From: Tissierellia bacterium
GTDB lineage: Bacteria; Bacillota; Clostridia; Tissierellales; Peptoniphilaceae
Assembly (NCBI GenBank): GCA_012519495.1
Contig: JAAYQA010000056.1
Span: 1-35,978 of the forward strand
Direction of reading: 5' to 3'
DNA length: 35,978 nucleotides
Shown here: piece after piece, positions 23,020-30,563 of the stretch
Layout: each line of letters opens with the position of its first letter
How positions within the stretch are numbered: position 1 is the first letter of the stretch
Program-made: the position numbers and the translations under genes
The notes under the pieces: generated by a model
What the model was told of the DNA's origin: nothing
What the model saw: only the letters and a program-made list of their open reading frames with translations
Databases searched by the model: none

Positions 23020-25203
23020 TTATGAATCTTTATTATTGTTATGAAAACGATCCTTTTCTCTCTCCTCCTGTTGCAACAGGGCTCGTACGAAGCGGATGCT
23101 GTCGTAAGAACAGGCCTCCGGGAGTTCGTCTTTGATCGGCCGCAGATAGTCGCTGCCCGCCTTTTGGATCGCTATTCGGATCATCGCCTCTTCCTCTTCG
23201 TTGACAAAGGGTCGGATATCCAAAGGCATGCCGTACTCCAAACACTGTACCAGATGCTGTTTGACCGTGCCTGCCAGTATGCCCTTTGCAGCGGCAATGG
23301 CTTCTGCGGATTCGCCTTGGGTGAACCGTTCGTAGCTGTCTTTTTGCGTATCGCCCGGTTTTTTTCGGGGCCTCTCGGTCTGTTTCAAAACCCCTGCCGT
23401 TTCTTGTTCAACATACCGAATCTGCGGATCGGTGTGTTCTTGTATAAATTGCAAAAGATCGGCGCCGATTCGTTCGGCCTTCCCTTCGCCGATTCCGTGA
23501 ACATCGAGCAGCTCTTTTGGATTCTTCGGCAAGACCTGCAGCAAAGACACCAGCGTCCGATCGCTCGCTATGACATACGCGGGCACGCCTTCGTCGGCGG
23601 CGCGACGGGTGCGCCATGTGCGCAGCTGTTCAAATGCTTTTTGTCCGTATGGCGTGAGCTCTTCTCGCAGCGCAATCACTTTTCCGCGTTTTTTCGGTGT
23701 TTCTTCGCGGACAGAGATCAGAATCCGGGCATCCTTCCCGAGGGCTTCCCGGCTCTTTTTGTTCAACTTGACAATGGGGAAACGGTCGTCGGTGCGGGTC
23801 AGATACCCGCGCCCGATCAGGATATCAATCAGTCCCATGACTTCCTTTTTGGTTCGGCCGGGCATGATATGATAGGTGCTGACCTGATCCAGCCGGAACT
23901 GCCGCACTTTTTGTGCGCGGCTTCCCGTAAGGACATCGGCAATCATTCCCGCGCCGAAGCGTTCGCCGCAACGGTATACACAGGACAGGATCTTCTGCGC
24001 ATCCACCGTAATGTCTTTTTCCAGAAAATTCCCGTCGCAATTGCCGCAATGCCCGCATCGTTCGTTTGATTCTTCCCTAAAATACGCGAGCAGCCGATGC
24101 CTTAGGCAGTCGGTGGTTTCCGCATAGTGCACCATTTGATTCAGTTTGTCGATGCCCCCGGTATCGCCCGAACGGGTCAGCAGAAAACGCTGCGTATATA
24201 TATCGGCCGGCGCATATAAGAGGATTGCCTCGGCGGGTTCGCCGTCACGGCCGGCACGGCCGGCTTCCTGATAGTAGTTTTCGATCGAACCCGGTAGATT
24301 GTAATGAATCACCTTTCGCACATCCGGCTTGTCGATCCCCATTCCGAACGCCACTGTAGCCACCATTACCGGCTTTTGATCATACAAAAATGCTTCCTGC
24401 ATGCGCTCTCTTTCTTCCGTGCCCATGCCCGCATGATAACGCCCCGCGGAAAAACCGTGCTCGGTCAGCATGGCATACACCTCATCTACCGCGCGCCGGG
24501 TTGAACAATACACAATGGCCGGTTCGTCTTTTTTCAGTTGCGATAGCAAAAAGGCATCTTTGTCGATATCCCGCTCGACCCGGAAATACAGATTGGGCCG
24601 GTCAAAACCGGTCACAATCCGGAAAGGATCGGAAAGACCGAGTTGCTCAAGAATATCTTCCTGCACTTTTTTTGTCGCGGTGGCGGTAAAGGCCGTGATC
24701 ACCGGCCGGGAAGACAGGCTGCCGAGCAGTGTGCCGATGTTTCGGTACGCCGGCCTGAAATCATGCCCCCACTGGCTGATGCAGTGCGCTTCATCCACCG
24801 CGACCATGGACACTTCTTTGGTCTTTATCTGTTCCAGAAAATGCTCGTTTTCCAGCCGTTCCGGGGCGATATACAAAAGTTTGACTTCGTCATTATGCAG
24901 GCGCTGCAACAAGGCGGAAAACTCGTGTGCGTTTAAGGAGCTGTTCAGATAATCCGCTGCCACGCCGTTTTCCTTTAATACCTGCACCTGGTCTTTCATC
25001 AGGGCGATCAGGGGGGAAATCACCAAAGTCATGCCCGAAAACAGCAACGCAGGAATCTGATAGCAAAGGCTCTTCCCCGCGCCGGTCGGCATCACGGCGA
25101 GGGTATCCCGTCCCCCCGCTATCACATCGACAATTTTCTTTTGATGCGGCCGGTACGCATCGTATCCGAACACTTTTTGTAAAACTTCCAACCCTTTATT
25201 CAT
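23020..25203 (-). CDS. recQ: ATP-dependent DNA helicase RecQ
   Basis: 727 residues. A superfamily 2 helicase core has the motif I MPTGAGKS (38-45), DEAH box (137-140, VAVDEAHCISQWGHDFRPAY region), motif III FTATAT, and motif VI QEAGRAGRDG. Next come the RecQ zinc site (C in TTDCLRH, then RCGHCGNCDG), the RQC winged helix, an HRDC domain (about 525-590, with LLDVHGIGEGKAERIG) and a C-terminal helix-turn-helix extension (about 625-715). RecQ unwinds branched DNA in recombination and repair. The start has AGGAAG upstream and overlaps the symporter gene by 8 nt. Confidence 0.95.
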   Translation of the reverse strand: MNKGLEVLQKVFGYDAYRPHQKKIVDVIAGGRDTLAVMPTGAGKSLCYQIPALLFSGMTLVISPLIALMKDQVQVLKENGVAADYLNSSLNAHEFSALLQRLHNDEVKLLYIAPERLENEHFLEQIKTKEVSMVAVDEAHCISQWGHDFRPAYRNIGTLLGSLSSRPVITAFTATATKKVQEDILEQLGLSDPFRIVTGFDRPNLYFRVERDIDKDAFLLSQLKKDEPAIVYCSTRRAVDEVYAMLTEHGFSAGRYHAGMGTEERERMQEAFLYDQKPVMVATVAFGMGIDKPDVRKVIHYNLPGSIENYYQEAGRAGRDGEPAEAILLYAPADIYTQRFLLTRSGDTGGIDKLNQMVHYAETTDCLRHRLLAYFREESNERCGHCGNCDGNFLEKDITVDAQKILSCVYRCGERFGAGMIADVLTGSRAQKVRQFRLDQVSTYHIMPGRTKKEVMGLIDILIGRGYLTRTDDRFPIVKLNKKSREALGKDARILISVREETPKKRGKVIALREELTPYGQKAFEQLRTWRTRRAADEGVPAYVIASDRTLVSLLQVLPKNPKELLDVHGIGEGKAERIGADLLQFIQEHTDPQIRYVEQETAGVLKQTERPRKKPGDTQKDSYERFTQGESAEAIAAAKGILAGTVKQHLVQCLEYGMPLDIRPFVNEEEEAMIRIAIQKAGSDYLRPIKDELPEACSYDSIRFVRALLQQEEREKDRFHNNNKDS

Positions 25204-26665
25204 TTTCTTCCTTTCTGTTCAGCAGGCTCTCCCATACTTCGGCGCCGTGGGTGATCCCGGTGTCTTTCGGCAAAAACGGCGGGTCCAAAACACCGGTTTT
25301 CCGTTTGTTGATATAGTCATAATAAATGCGCACACCGATATGACCCGTCAGCAACAGGGAAAAAAGATTGATCCATGCCATCATACCAAATCCGATGTCT
25401 GCCATGGCCCAAATCGTATCGGCAGCGATCTGTGTGCCGAAAAAGACGGATCCCAAAAACAAAACGCGCAAAATAAAATGACCGGCAGGATGATTGCCGA
25501 GCAGATACGCCAGATTGCTTTCCGCATGCAGATAAAACGCCGATAAGGCGACAAAGGCAAAAAAGAAGATCGCGAGCGCGACAAAAACATTCCCGAAGTT
25601 CGGGATCGGGATTACACGCTGGATTGCATGGCTGACAAAAGGATTGCCGTATTCCACGCCCGGCAGGCCTTCAAATACAAAACCACCGGAAGGCGATAGG
25701 ACATTGTAACTGTCGGTCAGAAGGATCATGAAAGTTGTTGTTGTGCACACAAAAAGTGTGCCTATGTATACGCTCAGGCCGCCCAGCAAGCCCTGCTGTA
25801 CCGGATGCGATACCTCGCTGGTGGAGGATATGATGGCGGAGGTCCCAACGGCTACTTCATTGGCCTGTACGCCGCGGCGGATCCCCCATTGCAGCGCAAA
25901 TGCCGTGATCCCGCCGAAAGCCGCATCGCGCCCCCACGCGGACCGCAGAATCAGAAAAAACGCTTCGGGCACGCGGTGAAGATTCGCAAAGATGATAAAA
26001 AGGGAAACGAGCACATATAAAGTCCCCACCGTCGGGGAGATTCGGTAGGTGGCCCGGCCCATGCGGTTCAGGCCGCCCTGGATCACAAGCGCCAAAAGCA
26101 CCGTAAGAACGATCCCCGCAAGCAAACGGTCGGCGCCGAACGCTTCGTTCAGCCCCTGCACGATATAATACGACTGCACCTCCGGCATTAAAAAGGTAAG
26201 TGAAATGACGGTGACAACCGAATAACAAAGACCGAAGATTTTGCCCAGGCGCCCCGGTCGCATGGCGGCTACCATATAATACGCCGGCCCGCCCCGATAG
26301 CCGCCGCGCATCGGCCGTTTAAAGGTTTGTGCCAGGGTTCCTTCCAGTATGGCAATCGCCGCACCAAAAAATGCCAGCACCCACAGCCAGAACAAGGTCC
26401 CCGGGCCACCAAAATACATGCCGGCCGCCATACCGGCGATATTGCCCACCCCGAAGGTACGGGCGGCTGTAAAGACAAACGACTGCAAAGGGGATATCCC
26501 GCTTGCACCCGCACCGCGCGCACCCAATAGCCGCAGCATTTCCTTCAGCTGGGTCAGCTGCGGAAACCGCATGCGCACAGAAAAATACAGCCCCGTTAAC
26601 AGAATGAGTACGATCAGCCCCCTGTTCCAGACATGGGCCGCTGCCGCATGTAAAAAATCAGCCAT
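25196..26665 (-). CDS. AGCS-family sodium:alanine/glycine symporter
   Basis: 489 residues, about 11 hydrophobic helices. Family marks: the SPLQSFVFTAARTFGVGNIAG segment (parts SPLQSF and VGNIAG), RGGYRGGPAYYM, and NEVAVGTSAIISSTSEVSHPVQQG near the middle (parts NEVAVGT and HPVQQG). AGCS carriers import alanine or glycine with Na+ or H+. The ATG at 26665 lies 20 nt after the methyltransferase stop, with GGGAAG upstream, so it is likely cotranscribed with that gene and with recQ. Confidence 0.92.
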   Translation of the reverse strand: MADFLHAAAAHVWNRGLIVLILLTGLYFSVRMRFPQLTQLKEMLRLLGARGAGASGISPLQSFVFTAARTFGVGNIAGMAAGMYFGGPGTLFWLWVLAFFGAAIAILEGTLAQTFKRPMRGGYRGGPAYYMVAAMRPGRLGKIFGLCYSVVTVISLTFLMPEVQSYYIVQGLNEAFGADRLLAGIVLTVLLALVIQGGLNRMGRATYRISPTVGTLYVLVSLFIIFANLHRVPEAFFLILRSAWGRDAAFGGITAFALQWGIRRGVQANEVAVGTSAIISSTSEVSHPVQQGLLGGLSVYIGTLFVCTTTTFMILLTDSYNVLSPSGGFVFEGLPGVEYGNPFVSHAIQRVIPIPNFGNVFVALAIFFFAFVALSAFYLHAESNLAYLLGNHPAGHFILRVLFLGSVFFGTQIAADTIWAMADIGFGMMAWINLFSLLLTGHIGVRIYYDYINKRKTGVLDPPFLPKDTGITHGAEVWESLLNRKEENE

Positions 26666-26685
26666 AAGGCACTTCCCTCAGCCGC

Positions 26686-27444
26686 TTATTTTTTCCCGAC
26701 AAACAATCCCGATTGGATGAACTCCTTAATCATTAAACCGTGTCCCCATTTCATGGCATAGGCATCGGTCACTTCATCGACCATCACATACAGATCGTAG
26801 AACCCTGCTTCCCGGATGATCTCCCGCAATGCTTTCACCGAAAGCGCGCCGCCGACTCAGGTGCCGTACAGATTGTCTGCCTTTTGCAAATCTTCCGAGA
26901 GCGGTTTTTTCAATGTAATGTCAGAGATGACAAAACGCCCGCCCGGTCTAAGCACGCGATAAATCTCCTCATACACTTTTTTCTTGTCCGGCTCCAGATT
27001 GATTACGCAATTGCTAATCACCGTATCGATGGATGCGTCGGGAAACGGCATGTCTGTAAGAGTACCGACGCGAAACTCGATATCCGAAAAACCCTTTTTG
27101 TCCCGCACGCGCTCGGCTTTTTCCACCATCTCCGACAGCATGTCCATGCCATACAGCGTGCCTGCCTGCGGAAACTTGAGCCGGGCGATAAATACATCCA
27201 TCCCCGTTCCGCTGCCCAGATCCAGCAGGGTTTCTCCCTCTTTCAATGCCAGGCTCTCCAGCGGGTTCCCGCAGGACAGGCCCAGGCGGACCTCTTCCGG
27301 CAACTGTTCCATGAGTTCTTTGTCATAGCCCAATGAGTCATACAGTTCATCCGACGAGATATTCAGCACACGGGAACCGTCGGAGATTTCCCGGTAAAAC
27401 CGATTTACCTCTCCGCGTATTTCCGCTTCGTTTTTCCGGTTCAT
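26686..27444 (-). CDS. ArsM-like SAM methyltransferase, predicted selenoprotein (UGA = Sec196)
   Basis: 252 residues if UGA at 26859-26857 is read as Sec. The Rossmann methyltransferase motif I is LLDLGSGTGMDVF (73-85). The arsenite methyltransferase marks are GLSCGNP (C58, usually GLGCGNP) and VISNCVINLEPDK (C146). ArsM proteins then carry a third Cys in a C-(V/I)-(G/A)-GAL context; here that position is UGA, followed in frame by VGGALSVKALREIIREAGF and about 35 more residues to a TAA at 26688-26686. The N-terminal CC pair of many ArsMs is absent. I start at 27444, the first Met of the coding part; sequence upstream is antisense to the divergent gene. Predicted activity is SAM-dependent methylation of arsenite or a related metalloid. 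It heads a leftward group with the symporter and recQ. Confidence 0.85.
26831..26859 (-). promoter_or_regulatory. Bacterial SECIS-like hairpin after UGA (ArsM-like gene)
   Basis: Starting 12 nt after the UGA, GCUUUC (26845-26840) pairs perfectly with GAAAGC (26836-26831) around a GGU loop (26839-26837). The loop starts with G, 17 nt from the UGA, within the 16-37 nt window of bacterial SECIS elements. Confidence 0.75.
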
Positions 27445-27525
27445 TCCTTCTTTTGCCTCCCTATAGCATCGATCATTCCCTACTCCCCTGATACCCTCTA
27501 TCAGAAATAATCCCACATGCAATTG

Positions 27526-27534
27526 TGCTATAAT
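27526..27534 (+). promoter_or_regulatory. Extended -10 promoter of the LOR/SDH pair
   Basis: TGCTATAAT combines a TGn extension with a perfect -10 box (27529-27534). The -35 region is poor, as is usual for extended -10 promoters. Transcription would begin near 27541, about 27 nt before the GTG start. Confidence 0.65.
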
Positions 27535-27567
27535 TGGATATATAAATCGTTTGTAAGGAGGATATCC

Positions 27568-28662
27568 GTGACTTTCACTTTGCCGAAGTTTCAAGCGCCC
27601 GATTTTTCCGACGCGGTTCTTTCCCAGGCGCCGGATCTCGTGCTCGCGCCCGCCCCGATGGACGGCGTACCACCGGAAGGCTTTCATCTTACCACTTCTT
27701 TTCCTGAATACTACAAAATAAACGGCCAATGGAAACTGCCCGATCAGAGCATTCCCTATTGCTGTGTTGTGTACAAAGACGATGCATTTACCTTTTTGGA
27801 ATGCGCCAAGCTGCAAAAAGACGATCCGGTCGTGGTGGCAGAAACCTTTGACGGTTCCGAAGGCGTATACGCCCATCGCCACGCCTTTTCCGGTACCGCA
27901 GATGATGCGCGTGCGCTTCCGTATGAGGAGTCCGGTTCCAACAAATACGGCCAGCTCGTCAACCTAATGAAATACCAAAAAGAGCACGGCGGCCATATCG
28001 TCTGGGTGATGGGCCCGGCTGTCGTTTTCAATTACGACACGCGGATTGCTTTGGAAGCCCTCGCAAAAGCAGGCTATGTCAACGCCGTGTTGGCGGGTAA
28101 TGCGCTGGCTACACACGACCTGGAAGGCGGCTATCTGAACACCGCTCTCGGGCAGAACATTTATACACAGGAAGCAGCCCCCAACGGACACTACAATCAT
28201 CTGGACACCATAAACACCTGCCGTCGCTACGGAAGCATCCCGGCCTTTATCGACTCCGGTGAAGTGGATGACGGAGTGATCAAGGTGCTGGTAGAAGAAG
28301 GCATTCCTTTCCATCTGGCCGGTTCCATACGCGATGACGGCCCGCTTCCTCCGGTAACCGGCAATGTATCCCGTTCAATCGCCGACATGACCGAAGAGCT
28401 GCAAAAAGCCACGCTGGTTATCAATCTCGCTACGCTTTTGCATGGTGCGGCTTCGGCGGGCATGGTGTCCGGCTATACGAAACGGGGCGATGAAATCTGG
28501 CCGGTCTATGTATACACGATCGATATCACCGCCTATGCGAAAGACTCCACCGCAAAAATCCGCTGGGATTTTCTCACCCGTTCGTTTGAAACCAATGTGC
28601 AGGACTTTGTATTTACCTTAAAGAAATTGCTGATCGGATCCCAAAAGGAGATACGCCGATGA
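27568..28662 (+). CDS. LOR/SDH-domain protein, paralogue A (ornithine cyclodeaminase-like)
   Basis: 364 residues, from a GTG start with AAGGAGG 6 nt upstream (27555-27561); an in-frame ATG at 27517 lies before the promoter and is not credible. It matches the LOR/SDH bifunctional-enzyme family (TIGR00300-like), known from archaeal ornithine cyclodeaminase and from the C-terminal part of cyanobacterial AgrE/ArgZ. The N-terminal LOR-like part has PEGFHLTTSFPEYYKINGQW. The Rossmann part has GGHIVWVMGPAVV, LAGNALATHDLEG, HLDTIN and AGSIRDDGPLPPV, all close to the family pattern as I recall it. The C-terminal motifs are eroded (LLHGAASAGM instead of LHSIAxGNxLPS). It overlaps paralogue B by an ATGA. 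Substrate unproven. Confidence 0.8.
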   Translation: MTFTLPKFQAPDFSDAVLSQAPDLVLAPAPMDGVPPEGFHLTTSFPEYYKINGQWKLPDQSIPYCCVVYKDDAFTFLECAKLQKDDPVVVAETFDGSEGVYAHRHAFSGTADDARALPYEESGSNKYGQLVNLMKYQKEHGGHIVWVMGPAVVFNYDTRIALEALAKAGYVNAVLAGNALATHDLEGGYLNTALGQNIYTQEAAPNGHYNHLDTINTCRRYGSIPAFIDSGEVDDGVIKVLVEEGIPFHLAGSIRDDGPLPPVTGNVSRSIADMTEELQKATLVINLATLLHGAASAGMVSGYTKRGDEIWPVYVYTIDITAYAKDSTAKIRWDFLTRSFETNVQDFVFTLKKLLIGSQKEIRR

Positions 28663-29738
28663 ATACCAACGAATTTATCCAACCGGATTTCACACAGGAA
28701 TTTTTGCAGAACGCGCCCGATTGCCAAACCGAAACCGTCGAAAAAGACGGCGTGGCCCCCGACCATTATCATGCGATGTCGATTTATCCCGAATACTTTA
28801 AGATAGACGGAAACTGGGTTTTGGCAACAGAAAGCCGCATGGATACCGTGGCCGTTGTGCGGAACGGATCGCTTGTGATGCTGGAGTTCCGCAATCTGAA
28901 AAAAGGCGATGCGGTGGTTCTCGGCCGTACGGAAGATGCATCCGAAGGGATCTATCTGTATACCGAGGGCTTTCCGTCTACCATGAAAGAAAGCGACAAG
29001 TTCGCGTTTCGCAGCGGACGCAGCCGCGAAACCGCCTTCTCCAAAGACTACGACGAACTGTACGAACTCATGCGCAACGAAAAAGAAACCGGCGGGCATA
29101 TTGTTTGGGTTGTCGGGCCTTCATTGTCCTATGACGACCGCACCCGCAAACACATGGCCGAACTTGTAAAAGAGGGCTATGTCAATGCGATGCTTGCCAG
29201 CAATTCCACCGCCGTGGTCGACCTGGCCCGCGGTTTGCCCAAGGAAGAAAATCAAACGGCGAAAAAGCGCTATTATGTCGACTCCATAATAGAATACGAT
29301 ACGGTACGCCGTATTCGCCTGCATGGCGGAATCGCCCAAAGCGTAGAAAAAGGCCTCGTAAAAGACGGCTACTTTAAAGCCATGGTGGAAAACAAAGTCC
29401 CGTTTGTTTTGTCGCCCTCCATTCGCGACCGCTACAATCTGGAAGAAGTCATCGACAATGTCTATGAAGCGCAGGATCAGATGCGCGCGCATACGCGCAA
29501 GGCCACCATGCTCATTTGTCTGTCGAGCGTACTGAACACGATCGCATCCGGCAATATGACGCCCTCCTATATGGAAAAAGACGGCAAGATCCGCCCCGTG
29601 CATATCTACACCGTGGACCTGCAGGAGTTTTCCGTGAACAAACTCTCCGACCGCGGTTCGCTGGAGGTGAAAAGCCTGGTAACCAATATCCACGATTTTG
29701 TGGAAAACGTGGCCACCGCCCTGGTGCATCGTTCGTAA
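28659..29738 (+). CDS. LOR/SDH-domain protein, paralogue B
   Basis: 359 residues, collinear with paralogue A (YPEYFKIDGNW, then GGHIVWVVGPSLS, then the C-terminal half). The motif losses are the mirror image: AGNALAVHD is changed to ASNSTAVVDLARG, and SIRDDGPLP to SIRDRYNLEE, while the C-terminal IASGNMTPSYM and LSDRGSLEVKSLVTNIHDF are kept. An ATGA overlap couples its translation to A, which favours a heteromer. A role in ornithine/arginine metabolism is inferred only from family membership. Confidence 0.8.
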   Translation: MNTNEFIQPDFTQEFLQNAPDCQTETVEKDGVAPDHYHAMSIYPEYFKIDGNWVLATESRMDTVAVVRNGSLVMLEFRNLKKGDAVVLGRTEDASEGIYLYTEGFPSTMKESDKFAFRSGRSRETAFSKDYDELYELMRNEKETGGHIVWVVGPSLSYDDRTRKHMAELVKEGYVNAMLASNSTAVVDLARGLPKEENQTAKKRYYVDSIIEYDTVRRIRLHGGIAQSVEKGLVKDGYFKAMVENKVPFVLSPSIRDRYNLEEVIDNVYEAQDQMRAHTRKATMLICLSSVLNTIASGNMTPSYMEKDGKIRPVHIYTVDLQEFSVNKLSDRGSLEVKSLVTNIHDFVENVATALVHRS

Positions 29739-29748
29739 AACCGAAGCG

Positions 29749-29792
29749 CGACACACAAACGACACAATACCGGTGTACCGTAACGCTATATA
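29749..29792 (+). promoter_or_regulatory. Candidate response-regulator box and promoter
   Basis: CGACACA occurs twice, at 29749-29755 and 29760-29766, with an 11-nt period, the spacing typical of tandem OmpR-family binding sites. A -10-like TATATA follows at 29787-29792, with no good -35 box. Activation by the downstream response regulator is a plausible but unproven reading. Confidence 0.35.
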
Positions 29793-29818
29793 GAACAATG
29801 CGCCCGATGGTGAGGGCC

Positions 29819-29841
29819 AAAAAGGGGTTCGCCCCTTTTTT
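29819..29841 (+). terminator. Terminator with UUCG loop between the LOR/SDH pair and the two-component genes
   Basis: AAAAAGGGG (29819-29827), a UUCG tetraloop, and CCCCTTTTTT. The UUCG loop closed by GC pairs is very stable. The symmetrical A and T tracts let it act on either strand. Confidence 0.9.
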
Positions 29842-29878
29842 GTTTATCGTACCCACTGCAAAGAAAGGAGGCAATACC

Positions 29879-30562
29879 ATGACGCGTTTGTTGATTGCGG
29901 ATGATCAGCAGGCCATTACCAAAGTACTGGAAGCCTATGCAAAACAGGCCGGTATGCAGGCGGATATTGCCTGCGACGGAGAAGAAGCCTGGGACTTGTT
30001 TCTTCAAAGAGAATACGATGCGGTGCTGCTGGACATTATGATGCCAAAGATGGACGGTTTCACACTGAGCAAGAAAATCCGGGAAGTCTCCATGGTGCCC
30101 ATTTTGCTGATTACCGCCCGCGGAGAAGACTATGACCGGATCATGGGACTCGATCTGGGCGCCGACGACTATATCGTCAAGCCGTTTTCCGCAGCGGAAG
30201 TCATGGCGCGGGTGCGGGCCGTACTGCGCCGGATTGAACCCGTCTCGCCTGCGGGCAATCAGATGATCCGAATCGGGAATCTGCTTGCCGATTACGATAC
30301 CTTTGAAGCAAAAATCGACGGGTCTCCCCTTGTGCTGACCAAAAAAGAGTTTGACCTGCTCTGGATTATGGCCGAACATCCCGGCAAAGTATTCTCCCGG
30401 GACAATCTGCTGGACAGTCTGTGGGGCTGGGACTACGAAGGCGACGCCCGCACCGTGGATACCCATATTAAACGATTGCGGGCCAAATTGGGCGATCGGC
30501 CCGTAGGCTGGCGTATCGATACCGTGCGCGGCGTGGGTTACCGGCTGGAAAGGACGGACTGA
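29879..30562 (+). CDS. OmpR-family response regulator
   Basis: 227 residues. The receiver domain (1-118) has acidic D8-D9 (IADDQ), phospho-acceptor D52 (LLDIMMP), Thr79 (LLITA) and K101 (IVKPF). A winged-helix DNA-binding domain (about 130-227) has KEFDLLWIMAEHPGKVFSR, and the recognition segment DARTVDTHIKRLRAKLG. The start has AAAGGAGG 7 nt upstream, and longer in-frame starts would lie inside the preceding gene. It sits 1 nt upstream of the kinase gene. The signal and targets are unknown. Confidence 0.94.
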   Translation: MTRLLIADDQQAITKVLEAYAKQAGMQADIACDGEEAWDLFLQREYDAVLLDIMMPKMDGFTLSKKIREVSMVPILLITARGEDYDRIMGLDLGADDYIVKPFSAAEVMARVRAVLRRIEPVSPAGNQMIRIGNLLADYDTFEAKIDGSPLVLTKKEFDLLWIMAEHPGKVFSRDNLLDSLWGWDYEGDARTVDTHIKRLRAKLGDRPVGWRIDTVRGVGYRLERTD

Positions 30563-30563
30563 T

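Noticed and set aside
23041..24069. 342-residue plus-strand ORF
   Set aside because: Antisense to recQ; no domain seen and no ribosome-binding site.
27445..27882. Long N-terminal extension of the ArsM-like ORF
   Set aside because: The extra 146 codons are antisense to LOR/SDH gene A and its promoter; the methyltransferase begins at 27444.
29516..29878. Extended N-terminus for the response regulator
   Set aside because: It would run through the end of the LOR/SDH B gene and a terminator; the receiver domain starts exactly at 29879.
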